Source of the DNA: Burkholderia sp. WP9
Lineage (GTDB): Bacteria > Pseudomonadota > Gammaproteobacteria > Burkholderiales > Burkholderiaceae
Assembly (NCBI RefSeq): GCF_900104795.1
Contig: NZ_FNTG01000001.1
Coordinates: 4,697,245-4,761,244, forward strand
Length of the DNA: 64,000 nt
Reading direction: 5' to 3'
Shown here piece by piece: positions 8,741-15,440 of this stretch. Numbering within the stretch: the stretch's first letter is position 1; each line of letters starts with the position of its first letter. Below the pieces are notes generated by a model that did not search any database, had not been told where the DNA came from, and saw only the letters and a program-made list of their open reading frames with translations. The translations under genes and the position numbers were made by a program.

Positions 8741-10306
8741 TCAGGCCGCTTTCGGCGCGTGTTCAGACACGTTGGCGAGACCGAAGTCTTCGGGGAAATG
8801 ATCGAGCGCGGACAGCACCGGGAACGGCGTCATGCCGCCCATCGCGCAGAGCGAACCGGACACCATCGTGTCGCACAGATCGCGCAGCAACTGCACTTGC
8901 CGGGTGGACGTATCGCCGTTGCGAATCCGGCCTATGACTTCGACGCCGCGCGTCGAGCCGATCCGGCACGGTGTGCATTTGCCGCATGATTCGAGGGCGC
9001 AGAAGTGCATGGCGTACTGCGCGAGTTCGGCCAGATTCGACGTGTCGTCATGCACGACGAGGCCGCCGTGGCCCACGACCGCGCCGACTGCCGCATACGC
9101 TTCGTAGTCCATGGGAATGTCCCACTGGCTTTCCGGCAGATACGTGCCGAGCGGGCCGCCCACCTGCACCGCGCGAGCGGGCCGGCCGCTCGCCGTGCCG
9201 CCGCCGAAGTCATAGAGCAATTCGCGCAGCGTCACGCCGAACGCGAGTTCGACGAGGCCGCCTTGCTTGACGTTGCCCGCGAGCTGGAACGGCAGCGTGC
9301 CGCGCGAACGGCCCATGCCGAAGTCTTTGTAGAACGCCGCGCCGCGCGCGAAGATGATCGGCACCGTGGCGAGCGTGATCACGTTGTTGATCACGGTCGG
9401 TTGGCCGAAAAGGCCGACGAGCGCCGGCACTGGCGGCTTGGCGCGCACGATGCCGCGCTTGCCTTCGAGCGATTCGAGCAGCGCCGTTTCCTCGCCGCAT
9501 ACGTATGCGCCGGCGCCTTTCGCGACGAACAGCTCGAAGCGATGCGCCGTCGAGCCGAGCACGCTATCGCCGAGCCAGCCGGCGGCGCGTGCTTTGGCGA
9601 TAGCGGCTTCGAGCGTCGCGATCGAATGCGGATACTCGCTGCGCACGTAAATATGGCCCACCGTCGCGCCCGTCACGACACCGGCGATGATCATCCCTTC
9701 GATCAGCACGTACGGATCGCTTTCCATCACGAGGCGATCGGAGAAGGTGCCGGAATCGCCTTCGTCCGCATTGCAGACGATGTACTTCTGCGCCGCTTTC
9801 GCGCCGCGCACCGTGCGCCATTTGATGCCGGCCGGGAAGGCTGCACCGCCGCGGCCGCGCAGGCCGGATTCGATCAATGCTTCGCAGGCGGCGTCGCCGT
9901 CGGTCTGCAGCGCCTGGCGCAAGCCTTCGAGGCCGCCGTGGGCGACGTAGTCGTCGATGGAAAGCGGGTCGGTGATGCCGATGCGCGCGAACGTCAGGCG
10001 CTGCTGCTTCTTCAGATACGGAATCTCGTCGACCACGCCGACTTGCTTTGCGTGCGCTCCGCCATCGAGCAAGCCTGCATCGAACAGCGCGGCGACGTCG
10101 CCTGCTTCGACGTTCGCGTAGCCGATGCGGCCTTCCGGTGTTTGAACTTCGACGAGCGGTTCGAGCCACAGCAGGCCGCGCGAACCGTTGCGAACCATTT
10201 CGACTTCGACGCCGCGGCGCGCGGCTTCGGCTTCGATCGCCTGAGCGAGCGCGTCGGCGCCGAGCGCCAGTGCCGACGAATCACGGGGAACGTAGATGCG
10301 CGTCAT
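8741..10306 (-). CDS. fdsB: NAD-dependent formate dehydrogenase beta (diaphorase) subunit
   Basis: A 521-residue NuoF-like flavoprotein that takes electrons from FdsA and reduces NAD+. The N-terminal 130 residues are a thioredoxin-like (NuoE-type) domain. Then come the NADH/FMN site (SGLRGRGGAAFPAGIKW), the FMN motif (CNADEGDSGTFSDR) and the C-terminal [4Fe-4S] motif (ESCGKCTPCRIG). The frame is open to 10429, but the ATG at 10306 overlaps the fdsG stop (ATGA) and gives the standard MTRIYVP start. Ends 15 bases before fdsA. Confidence 0.96.
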   Translation of the reverse strand: MTRIYVPRDSSALALGADALAQAIEAEAARRGVEVEMVRNGSRGLLWLEPLVEVQTPEGRIGYANVEAGDVAALFDAGLLDGGAHAKQVGVVDEIPYLKKQQRLTFARIGITDPLSIDDYVAHGGLEGLRQALQTDGDAACEALIESGLRGRGGAAFPAGIKWRTVRGAKAAQKYIVCNADEGDSGTFSDRLVMESDPYVLIEGMIIAGVVTGATVGHIYVRSEYPHSIATLEAAIAKARAAGWLGDSVLGSTAHRFELFVAKGAGAYVCGEETALLESLEGKRGIVRAKPPVPALVGLFGQPTVINNVITLATVPIIFARGAAFYKDFGMGRSRGTLPFQLAGNVKQGGLVELAFGVTLRELLYDFGGGTASGRPARAVQVGGPLGTYLPESQWDIPMDYEAYAAVGAVVGHGGLVVHDDTSNLAELAQYAMHFCALESCGKCTPCRIGSTRGVEVIGRIRNGDTSTRQVQLLRDLCDTMVSGSLCAMGGMTPFPVLSALDHFPEDFGLANVSEHAPKAA

Positions 10307-10788
10307 GCCGTCACCTCCACGCACTTGTTGGCGGCCGCGAATATCGCGTCGAACTTTTGCGGCGTGACCTTGGCGTGCAAGGTGCCGTTGAGCATGAGTG
10401 CCGGCGACAGTGCGCATTGCCCGAGGCAATACACCGATTCCAGCTCCACCGTCGCGCCGTGCTCATGTTCGGCGTCGAAGCGGCAGCCGGTGTGCGATTC
10501 GATATGCCGGGCCAGCGCTTCGGTGCCCATGCTGCGGCAGGCTTCCGCGCGGCACAGTTGCACCGTGACCTGTGCGGCCGGCTGCGTGCGGAAATGGTGG
10601 TAGTAGGTGATGACGCCGTGCACTTCCGCGCGCGACAGGTTCATGGCGAGCGCGAGCGGCGCGACCGTAGCGGGCGGTACGTAACCGAGTTCGTCCTGAA
10701 TCGCGTGCAAGACGGCTAGCAGCGATCTGCCCGGCTGCGCGTGACGCAGCACGAGCTGATCCGGCGCGATGGCGATGGAATCGTCCAA
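10303..10788 (-). CDS. fdsG: NAD-dependent formate dehydrogenase gamma subunit (NuoE-like)
   Basis: A 161-residue [2Fe-2S] thioredoxin-fold protein. The cluster cysteines are visible in LCRAEACRSMG and YCLGQCALSPA. First gene of the operon and coupled to fdsB by an ATGA overlap. Start choice: an ATG at 10818 opens the frame, but a strong purine tract (GGAGGAG on the minus strand, 10796-10802) sits seven bases before the TTG at 10788, and starting there gives MDDSIAIAPDQL, the normal length. The TTG start is therefore preferred and is notable for the first gene of a multi-subunit complex. Confidence 0.93.
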   Translation of the reverse strand: MDDSIAIAPDQLVLRHAQPGRSLLAVLHAIQDELGYVPPATVAPLALAMNLSRAEVHGVITYYHHFRTQPAAQVTVQLCRAEACRSMGTEALARHIESHTGCRFDAEHEHGATVELESVYCLGQCALSPALMLNGTLHAKVTPQKFDAIFAAANKCVEVTA

Positions 10789-10806
10789 GTGGTGGCTCCT
10801 CCAAAG

Positions 10807-10925
10807 GCATATATGCACTTGTCATTCATAATGCGTGCACTTATGCTTCGTATATTCGATATGGGATAGCCGAACAATAGGCGGCTGATTCGGCTGGCGC
10901 AATAGGAAAGAGTTGAGCATATATG
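10807..10925. promoter_or_regulatory. Divergent fds / regulator control region with repeated AT palindromes
   Basis: The region holds GCATATATGC (10807-10816, perfect palindrome) and GCATATATG (10917-10925, overlapping the regulator's start codon). Between them is an inverted repeat CATAA-N9-TTATG (10827-10845), and TGCACTT occurs twice, 22 bases apart (10814-10820 and 10836-10842). These are candidate binding sites for the divergently encoded regulator; which is the true operator is not known. Confidence 0.5.
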
Positions 10926-12002
10926 ATCAGAATCGAGTGCCAGGCGCAGTTGGTGGTGAAGGGCCCGGATGGCCGCGAGGCAAGCCTGTCGGACGTCGTG
11001 CCGTTGCTCGCGCTGGTGGATGAGTCCGGCAGCATCGCGCAGGCGGCGACGCTTAAGGGTTTGTCCTACCGTCATGCGTGGGGTTTGCTGCGCAGCATCG
11101 AGGAGCGTTTGGGCGGTCCGCTGATCGCCAAGGAGCGAGGCCGCGGCTCGGTGCTATCCGAACTCGGGCAAGCCGTATTGCGTGCGCAGCGTCTGTGCGG
11201 CGAAAGGCTCGATGGCAACATGCAGGCGCTTGCCAGCGAAGTGGCGAGCGATCTGAACCGCTGGCTCGCGCCGCCCGCCGACGACGTGCGCATCTTCGCG
11301 TCGCATGGTTATGCCGTGGCCGCACTCGTCACGGCGCTGGTCGCGAACGATCTTCCGGTCGACATCAAGTATCGCGACAGCGCGGATGCGGTGAGCGCGC
11401 TTGCGCGCGGCGAATGCGATCTGGCTGGCTTTCATGTGCCGCGCGGTGAGTTTCGCGCGGCATGCGCCGATGCGTACCGGCGCTGGCTCGATCCGCAGCG
11501 TCACGTGCTCGTGCATCTCACGCGACGCAAACAGGGGCTCTTTCTGAGCAAGGGCAATCCGCGCGGAATCACGGGCCTGGGCGATCTGGCGCGCGACGAC
11601 ATTCGCTTCGTCAACCGGCAGCCCGGCTCCGGCACGCGCATGTTGCTGGATCTCGCACTACGCAACGTCGGGGTGGATCCGGATCGGGTGAATGGTTATG
11701 CGTCGGCCGAACTCACGCATTCGGCGATTGCGGCGTTCGTTGCGAGCGGCATGGCGGATGTGGGCTTTGGTGTGGAGCCCGCAGCGCATCACTTCGGCCT
11801 CGACTTCATCCCGGTCGTCGACGAAGACTATTACTTTGCCTGCGACCGCGCGCGCCTCGAGCGTGCGCCGCTTGCGACCGTGATCGGTCTGCTGCGCGGC
11901 AGCGCGTTTCGTCATAGCGTCGATCAGCTCGAAGGCTATGACCCGCAAGACTGCGGCAGGGTGGTGGAACTGGAAGAGGGTCTCGGCGAAGCCGTGGCGT
12001 AA
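10923..12002 (+). CDS. ModE-type HTH regulator with periplasmic-binding-protein-like sensor domain
   Basis: A 359-residue regulator divergent from the formate dehydrogenase operon. The N-terminal winged helix resembles ModE (LLALVDESGSIAQAATLKGL then SYRHAWGLLRSIEERLGGPL). From about residue 120 there is a PBP-like domain of the type found in molybdopterin-linked regulators (RFVNRQPGSGTRMLLDLAL, then MADVGFGVEPAAHHFGLDF). By position it probably controls fdsGBAD, the role given to FdsR in Cupriavidus. The ligand could be molybdate, a molybdopterin-related signal or formate; the sequence does not decide. ATG 10923 lies inside a GCATATATG box. Confidence 0.82.
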   Translation: MIRIECQAQLVVKGPDGREASLSDVVPLLALVDESGSIAQAATLKGLSYRHAWGLLRSIEERLGGPLIAKERGRGSVLSELGQAVLRAQRLCGERLDGNMQALASEVASDLNRWLAPPADDVRIFASHGYAVAALVTALVANDLPVDIKYRDSADAVSALARGECDLAGFHVPRGEFRAACADAYRRWLDPQRHVLVHLTRRKQGLFLSKGNPRGITGLGDLARDDIRFVNRQPGSGTRMLLDLALRNVGVDPDRVNGYASAELTHSAIAAFVASGMADVGFGVEPAAHHFGLDFIPVVDEDYYFACDRARLERAPLATVIGLLRGSAFRHSVDQLEGYDPQDCGRVVELEEGLGEAVA

Positions 12003-12110
12003 GCCGCCGTAAACATCGGGCTGTGTTCGGCGCTGCGTATGGCGTCCGTTTGGGATACTCTTTAAGCTTCCGCTTCCGCCTTAACCGCGCGTTATGTCGC
12101 GCCGATCTCT

Positions 12111-12377
12111 ATGAACGTTATTTTTCACGCATGTGCTGCCGTGGCAACGGCTGGTGTGCTGCTCGCCACCGCTTCGGTTGCTGTTGCGCAGAATTCGCCG
12201 GGTGTTCCAGGCGGTATCCTGCAAGACCAGTTTCGTCTTGCCGAGCATCCGCAAATGCCGTTTGCCGCGTCGGCTCCCTCGGACAAATATCAGAGCAGTA
12301 AAAAATCGGCGATGCGCAAGCGCGGCGATATGGGTGATCCGAATGGCTGCAATCTGCAGTGTCCCAAAGACGAATAA
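12111..12377 (+). CDS. Small exported protein of unknown function
   Basis: An 88-residue product with a clear signal peptide (hydrophobic stretch about residues 8-23, cleavage after SVAVAQ). The mature peptide is about 60 residues, Lys/Ser-rich (SDKYQSSKKSAMRKRGD), ending with two cysteines in GCNLQCPKDE that could form one disulfide. I do not recognise the family. There is no clear Shine-Dalgarno. A GC hairpin (about 12402-12425, GCCGG/CCGGC) follows the stop. The neighbours are a regulator on the same strand and a convergent exported protein, so it is probably monocistronic. Confidence 0.6.
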   Translation: MNVIFHACAAVATAGVLLATASVAVAQNSPGVPGGILQDQFRLAEHPQMPFAASAPSDKYQSSKKSAMRKRGDMGDPNGCNLQCPKDE

Positions 12378-12511
12378 GCGGATACGCGAGTCCGTTGGTT
12401 GTGCAACGCCGGCGTTCTGCCGGCGTCTTTCGCTGGGTCTCCAGGTTCAGGTTTAGCCCGGCGTTGCGGTTGCCGTTGCCGTTGCCTTTGCCTTCACCCT
12501 GTGGCGGATGC

Positions 12512-12871
12512 TCAGGGTTTGGCCGTGTGCCACATGTCCTTGAAGCCGTCTCCCTTCATATCTCCCGCCTGCTTGTCCGCCGCGAAGCGATAGAGCGGGT
12601 GCCCTTTGTACGCCCATTGGTGTTTGCCGTCGGCGGCGGCAATTAGCGTCCACTCGCCGGACGGTTTGTCCGACGCGCTGGCCGTGGCTGCCGGCCAATT
12701 GTTCAGGCAGCCGCCAGTGCAGGTGCTCACGCCGGGCGTGGTGTCTTTGTCGAAGGTGTAGAGCGTCATGCCGTCCGCCGTGACGAAACGCCCGTCGACG
12801 ACTTTTGGCACTTCGGCGAAAGCGCTTTGTTGCAGTGCGAGGAGGGCGAGGCAGAAAAGGGTTTTGCGCAT
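12512..12871 (-). CDS. Secreted repeat protein of the COG4315 (YxxxD) family
   Basis: A 119-residue exported protein with a signal peptide cleaved near SAFA. The mature part carries the family hallmarks: a repeated aromatic-acidic motif (MTLYTFDKDTTPG and HPLYRFAADKQAGD), a conserved CTGGCLNNWPA with two cysteines, and a terminal WHTAKP. The family is widespread in proteobacterial periplasms; its function is not established. The DNA just after the stop holds a GTTGCC-rich stretch (about 12464-12494) with no clear role. Confidence 0.82.
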   Translation of the reverse strand: MRKTLFCLALLALQQSAFAEVPKVVDGRFVTADGMTLYTFDKDTTPGVSTCTGGCLNNWPAATASASDKPSGEWTLIAAADGKHQWAYKGHPLYRFAADKQAGDMKGDGFKDMWHTAKP

Positions 12872-13040
12872 GATGTCGGCTCCTGATCTTGGTGTTGGTT
12901 TCGCGCGAAACGCGGCGTGCGCGCGCGTGAGGAATAAACGATCGAGCGGATGCGTTTATTCCAAACGTTTCTTCGCATGGGGAGCGGGAGCGGCAAGGGG
13001 TGGCGAACCAGTCGAGCAGGACGGACGCGGCGGGCAACAA

Positions 13041-13074
13041 AAAACCCGCAAGCAGCAGGCCGCTTACGGGTTTT
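13041..13074 (-). terminator. Leftward intrinsic terminator, probably the original ssrA terminator
   Basis: AAAACCCGCAAGC (13041-13053) pairs with GCTTACGGGTTTT (13062-13074). The helix is unbroken only in the minus-strand RNA, where the single mismatch becomes a U-G wobble, and a U-rich tract follows on that strand. No leftward gene lies to its right until the mobile element, which suggests it served ssrA before the element was inserted. Confidence 0.6.
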
Positions 13075-13109
13075 CGGTGAGACTTGAATGTACTGCCTGA
13101 AACGTGTTC

Positions 13110-13133
13110 TGGTTGCGGCGGCGGCAACCGAAT
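13110..13133. other. Imperfect copy of the tmRNA 3' end (candidate attachment site remnant)
   Basis: Bases 13110-13133 match 19 of 24 positions of the tmRNA 3' end at 22541-22564, in the same orientation. The segment is also a small hairpin (GGTTGC/GCAACC). It may mark the left junction of the element, but five mismatches are more than a recent crossover would leave. Confidence 0.35.
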
Positions 13134-13186
13134 TTCACCCGCTATGCCATGTCTGGTAAGGATTCTGCAGTTTAACTAGTGTTGGA

Positions 13187-13205
13187 TACCACCGAAAATA
13201 CCACC
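13187..13205 (+). repeat. Left integrase arm-type sites
   Basis: TACCACC occurs twice in direct orientation (13187-13193 and 13199-13205), 12 bases apart. The 17-mer spanning them recurs exactly at 22410-22426 beside the integrase gene. Spacing near one helical turn and presence at both ends fit arm-binding sites of a P4-type integrase. Confidence 0.6.
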
Positions 13206-13370
13206 AAAAATGGTGTGCTACCCCATTTTTTTGCCAACGTGTTACGGCGCGTTCCAGAGTGTTCCGGCTGTGCTGAAGCCCTAGCTGCCGGCCGACAGGT
13301 GAAATCGGGCTGACTCACCGCCTGTGGATAACCATCACCGGAGACGGCTAATCCGCAGGGTCATTAAATA

Positions 13371-13470
13371 CCCTCACCCTACATTTGAGGATACCCCTCA
13401 CCTCAAAAGTGGGGAAACCCTCCCCCCAGAAACGAGGCATAGAGATTACATAAATAAAAAAACATAGATG
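13371..13470. repeat. Iteron-like repeats beside an AT-rich stretch (candidate origin)
   Basis: A 26-base segment (13371-13396, CCCTCACC...GAGGATACCC) matches 23 of 26 bases, in inverted orientation, to 15038-15063 inside the initiator-like gene. A second, shorter CCCCTCACCTCA unit follows at 13394-13405. Immediately to the right is an A/T-rich run (about 13440-13470, with ATAAATAAAAAAACATAG), the layout of an initiator-bound origin with an unwinding region. Operator function for the same protein is the alternative. Confidence 0.45.
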
Positions 13471-13477
13471 AGGTAAC

Positions 13478-13521
13478 AGATAGGCGCAGCTACGCTGCTT
13501 CGTCGGCTTCGCCGCCTATCT
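13478..13521. other. Folded DNA/RNA element: outer stem with two inner hairpins
   Basis: AGATAGGCG (13478-13486) pairs perfectly with CGCCTATCT (13513-13521). Inside are two perfect small hairpins, CAGC-TAC-GCTG (13487-13497) and CGGC-TTC-GCCG (13504-13514), the second competing with the outer stem for two bases. The role is unknown; it lies between the iteron-like repeats and alpA. Confidence 0.5.
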
Positions 13522-13740
13522 TCCTTCCCCAAAATTTCTAGAAATCAGCGATCAGGAAAAGCGCTGGCACACGTCGACATCGACATCGGAGAGGCTGGCG
13601 GCTTTCCTTCCCTGATAGCCTGCCTATTTGTTAGGCGCAAACGTCGCGCGGTGCACTTCGCCATCGCTCATACTTCCAACTGTTCCAGCGAGTTGTGCGA
13701 ATTGGTTGCACGCGCTGGCCTTTACTGGAGAAAGGGAAGT

Positions 13741-13950
13741 ATGACCACCAAGATTCTGCGCCGCCGCGAAGTACAGCAAATCATCGGCCTTTCGTGCAGC
13801 TTCATTTACGCGTCAATGAACCGGGGCACATTCCCGGCCCCCGTTCGCTTGGGGCCTAAATCGGTGGGCTGGCGCAAAGAAGACGTTGATGCATGGCTGG
13901 CGGCGCGCGAGACGTGCCAGTACATGGGTACGAAGGCGGCAGTGCAGTGA
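13741..13950 (+). CDS. alpA: AlpA-family helix-turn-helix regulator
   Basis: A 69-residue MerR-like HTH protein of the AlpA/phage excisionase type (MTTKILRRREVQQIIGLS, then FPAPVRLGPKSVGWRKEDVD). AlpA proteins activate integrase/excision or late genes in P4-like and PICI elements. The ATG at 13741 follows an AGAAAGGGAAG purine tract; a longer frame from 13651 has no comparable signal. It is the first gene of the rightward cluster. Its TGA overlaps GTG 13947 of the following frame. Confidence 0.88.
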   Translation: MTTKILRRREVQQIIGLSCSFIYASMNRGTFPAPVRLGPKSVGWRKEDVDAWLAARETCQYMGTKAAVQ

Positions 13951-13985
13951 TCGGCCCGGCAATGGCGGCGCGTGCAAAAAATGTG

Positions 13986-14015
13986 TTGATGACTAGCCGC
14001 CAGCGCCCGTATACT
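13986..14015 (+). promoter_or_regulatory. Promoter of the antisense-RNA / immunity operon
   Basis: TTGATG (13986-13991), an 18-base spacer and TATACT (14010-14015) form a good sigma70-like promoter. The predicted start, about 14022, coincides with the first base of a perfect 7-bp hairpin (TCAGCCG/CGGCTGA, 14022-14041). This is the position expected for the P4 PLE-type promoter. Confidence 0.6.
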
Positions 14016-14060
14016 TTCCACTCAGCCGAAACAACGGCTGACGAGATTGGCGTCTCGATC

Positions 14061-14100
14061 AACGTAGGCGGACAAGCCGCCAGCAATGCGGCTATTTTTT
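14061..14100 (+). terminator. Target box A with mutually exclusive antiterminator and terminator hairpins
   Basis: Box A, AACGTAGGC (14061-14069), runs into GGCGG (14067-14071), which can pair with CCGCC (14077-14081). The overlapping AGCCGC (14075-14080) can instead pair with GCGGCT (14088-14093), followed by TATTTTTT: an intrinsic terminator. Both stems need 14077-14080, so only one can form. Pairing of box A by the antisense RNA would block the first hairpin and favour termination. Confidence 0.6.
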
Positions 14101-14130
14101 CGTCCGTCGCGCCTTTGCACGTCTTCTATG

Positions 14131-14195
14131 GGCGGGCCTTGGCGGGGGAGCCTTCGGGCTCGCCGGTGCCTACGTTCCGGTACGCCAACCCCGTC
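14131..14195 (+). ncRNA. C4/CI-type antisense immunity RNA (candidate)
   Basis: Predicted three-stem RNA. The outer stem is TTGGCG (14139-14144) with CGCCAA (14183-14188). It encloses a UUCG tetraloop hairpin (GAGCC-TTCG-GGCTC, 14148-14161) and a CCGG/CCGG hairpin (14163-14180). The loop of the second is TGCCTACGTT, which displays box B (GCCTACGTT, 14168-14176). Box B is complementary over nine bases to box A (14061-14069) and over eight to box C (14244-14251). This A-B-C layout and junction fold match P4 CI / P1 C4 antisense RNAs, which are processed from the leader and silence the operon in trans. Exact ends are not determinable. Confidence 0.65.
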
Positions 14196-14243
14196 ATGCG
14201 CCCGCTCACCCCGATTGGCGTCGGAAAGCGGGCTTCCACTATC

Positions 14244-14254
14244 AACGTAGGAGG
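14244..14254 (+). promoter_or_regulatory. Target box C overlapping a strong Shine-Dalgarno
   Basis: AACGTAGG (14244-14251, complement of box B) overlaps AGGAGG (14249-14254), which lies seven bases before ATG 14262. Pairing with the antisense RNA would hide this ribosome binding site. Confidence 0.6.
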
Positions 14255-14261
14255 CCGCTAT

Positions 14262-14444
14262 ATGCGCCCTGTATCCGCTCGCACTGAGCAAACCCTTTCC
14301 CCTACTGAGCTGGCAAACCGCGCCTTGCGCGCCGCTGCGCTCGCCCCTACGGTCTTCGACGCGCTGGACATTTGCGCCGATGCGCTTCAAGCGCTCGCCG
14401 CGCTGGCCGTAGTCGTTCCGATGGAGGGTGCGCGCCATGTTTAA
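14262..14444 (+). CDS. Small antisense-controlled protein in the immunity operon (Icd/Ash-like position)
   Basis: A 60-residue mainly helical peptide (MRPVSARTEQTLSPTELANR...). The ATG at 14262 has a canonical AGGAGG seven bases upstream, overlapping box C. The same frame is open back to GTG 13947, which overlaps the alpA stop. That 165-residue reading contains a motif (FYGRALAG...NPVMRPLT) resembling the Phage_ASH / Icd-like family often annotated at such loci, but it reads through the terminator and structured RNA, so the shorter start is preferred. By analogy with P1 icd and P4 genes under CI RNA, its expression would be toxic or derepressing when immunity is lifted; this is inference. Confidence 0.5.
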   Translation: MRPVSARTEQTLSPTELANRALRAAALAPTVFDALDICADALQALAALAVVVPMEGARHV

Positions 14445-14694
14445 ACGCAATGAGATCGCACTGAGCGCCGACGATGTTGCGGCAATGCTCGACCATGCGG
14501 CTGAGAGTTTCGGAAAGCTGGCGGCCCTGAATGCCGCTATTGCCGAGCTGGCTGCGCAGCCCAAATTAGCCCGCGACCTCGCGCGCACGGCACATGAGCT
14601 GGCGGAGGGGCTGGCGGAGGGCTTTGGCGACTTCAGGCGCGAATACGACGCCGCGCATGCCGCCAGCAGTGAGCAAGGGGCGGCAGCGGTATGA
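14437..14694 (+). CDS. Small acidic helical protein, function unknown
   Basis: An 85-residue product starting MFKRNEIALSADDVAAMLDH. Rich in Ala/Glu/Leu and predicted all-helical, possibly a short coiled coil (AAESFGKLAALNAAIAELAA). No family recognised. The start overlaps the preceding stop by eight bases and its own stop overlaps the next start (ATGA, 14691-14694), so it is translated within the same operon as the initiator-like gene. Confidence 0.65.
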   Translation: MFKRNEIALSADDVAAMLDHAAESFGKLAALNAAIAELAAQPKLARDLARTAHELAEGLAEGFGDFRREYDAAHAASSEQGAAAV

Positions 14695-15440
14695 CGGACA
14701 AGAAAGAAACCAAGGGGACATGGCTCACCCCGGCGCTTATGGGTGAGATTGAGGCACGGCGTGCAAGTCACATCGAAGTTGCGTTTCTGGCAGACGTTCT
14801 CGCCCTTCAAACGAAGGAGCGCGGCTGCTTTCGGCTAAACAAGGCATTTGGTGATCGGCACGGCGTTAGCACCAAGCGCGCGAGCGCCATCATTAGCGAT
14901 CTGGCGGCGCGTGGATATATCGTGGTTGAGACGATCCGAAACGCTGCCGGGCAGGTAGAGGAACGTCAGATCTGGCTGGGGCCGAAATTCCCGTTGGATG
15001 GATCTGAACGTACCGCAGCCGGAGAGACTACCCGCAAGGGTATCCTCAAAAGTGAGGTGAGGGGCGCGCCGACAGTCGAAAGCGTCGGGAAAGACCATGC
15101 GCCCGCGGTCGACCAGACCGCAGAAAAATGTGGCTTGCATGAAGGAGGCGAGCAGCCGCAGGCGTCGACACAGGTGCCGCCGCAGCGCAAAGCCGAGCTG
15201 GCGCGCGTCACGAAGTCGACGGCATCGCCGCTCGCAGATCCCGCCGCCGCCTTTCACGCTGCTATGGCTGGCCGCGCCGTCGACGAGCCGATAGCGGTTG
15301 ATCCGCCGTCGCCAGTGCGCGCAGAAGATGAAGATTTGCCTTTTGGCGACGATCCGCTTGACGATTACACCAAGGCCCAGATCGCGTATCACTCAATGAA
15401 CCGGGCAGCGCAATCGGCGCGATGGAGTGCCCATGGCTGA
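14691..15440 (+). CDS. Winged-helix protein, probable replication initiator (O-like)
   Basis: A 249-residue protein. Residues 10-95 form a winged-helix domain (VAFLADVLALQTKERGCFRL, NKAFGDRHGVSTKRASAIIS, then DLAARGYIVVETIRNAAG), like phage replication initiators. The remainder is a polar, Pro/Ala/Glu-rich linker and acidic tail (EDEDLPFGDDPLDD), a plausible partner-binding arm. An iteron-like 26-base repeat shared with the left control region lies inside this gene (15038-15063), as the lambda origin lies inside gene O. The next gene resembles a helicase-loader protein. Initiator function is inferred; a regulator is the alternative. Confidence 0.6.
   Translation: MTDKKETKGTWLTPALMGEIEARRASHIEVAFLADVLALQTKERGCFRLNKAFGDRHGVSTKRASAIISDLAARGYIVVETIRNAAGQVEERQIWLGPKFPLDGSERTAAGETTRKGILKSEVRGAPTVESVGKDHAPAVDQTAEKCGLHEGGEQPQASTQVPPQRKAELARVTKSTASPLADPAAAFHAAMAGRAVDEPIAVDPPSPVRAEDEDLPFGDDPLDDYTKAQIAYHSMNRAAQSARWSAHG
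15038..15063 (-). repeat. Internal copy of the iteron-like repeat
   Basis: In reverse orientation this segment matches 23 of 26 bases of 13371-13396. It also contains a local inverted repeat, CCTCA-AAAG-TGAGG (15044-15057), a likely binding site for a dimeric protein. Confidence 0.6.

Larger units (their letters stand above)
13206..13740. other. Left control region of the element without a convincing gene
   Basis: Over 500 bases with no supported coding sequence. It holds the iteron-like repeats and AT-rich stretch (13371-13470), a folded 44-base element (13478-13521) and a small hairpin (GCCTA/TAGGC, 13622-13636) before alpA. The frame open from 13651 into alpA has no credible start before 13741. 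Confidence 0.6.

Noticed and set aside
9005..10603. A 532-codon plus-strand frame opposite fdsB and fdsG
   Set aside because: Same reasoning: it spans two real genes in antisense and has the composition of a shadow frame.
12464..12494. GTTGCC-rich tandem repeat
   Set aside because: Copies are short and imperfect, and no function or conservation can be argued from the sequence.
13110..13133. A tRNA gene at the left end of the element
   Set aside because: The segment has no T-arm consensus and no cloverleaf can be drawn; it only resembles the tmRNA 3' end and a local hairpin.
13947..14261. N-terminal extension of the Icd/Ash-like frame as protein-coding
   Set aside because: The stretch contains a promoter, a terminator and a structured RNA. 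The first strong ribosome site in the frame is at 14249, so an RNA role explains it better, although translation from 13947 is not excluded.
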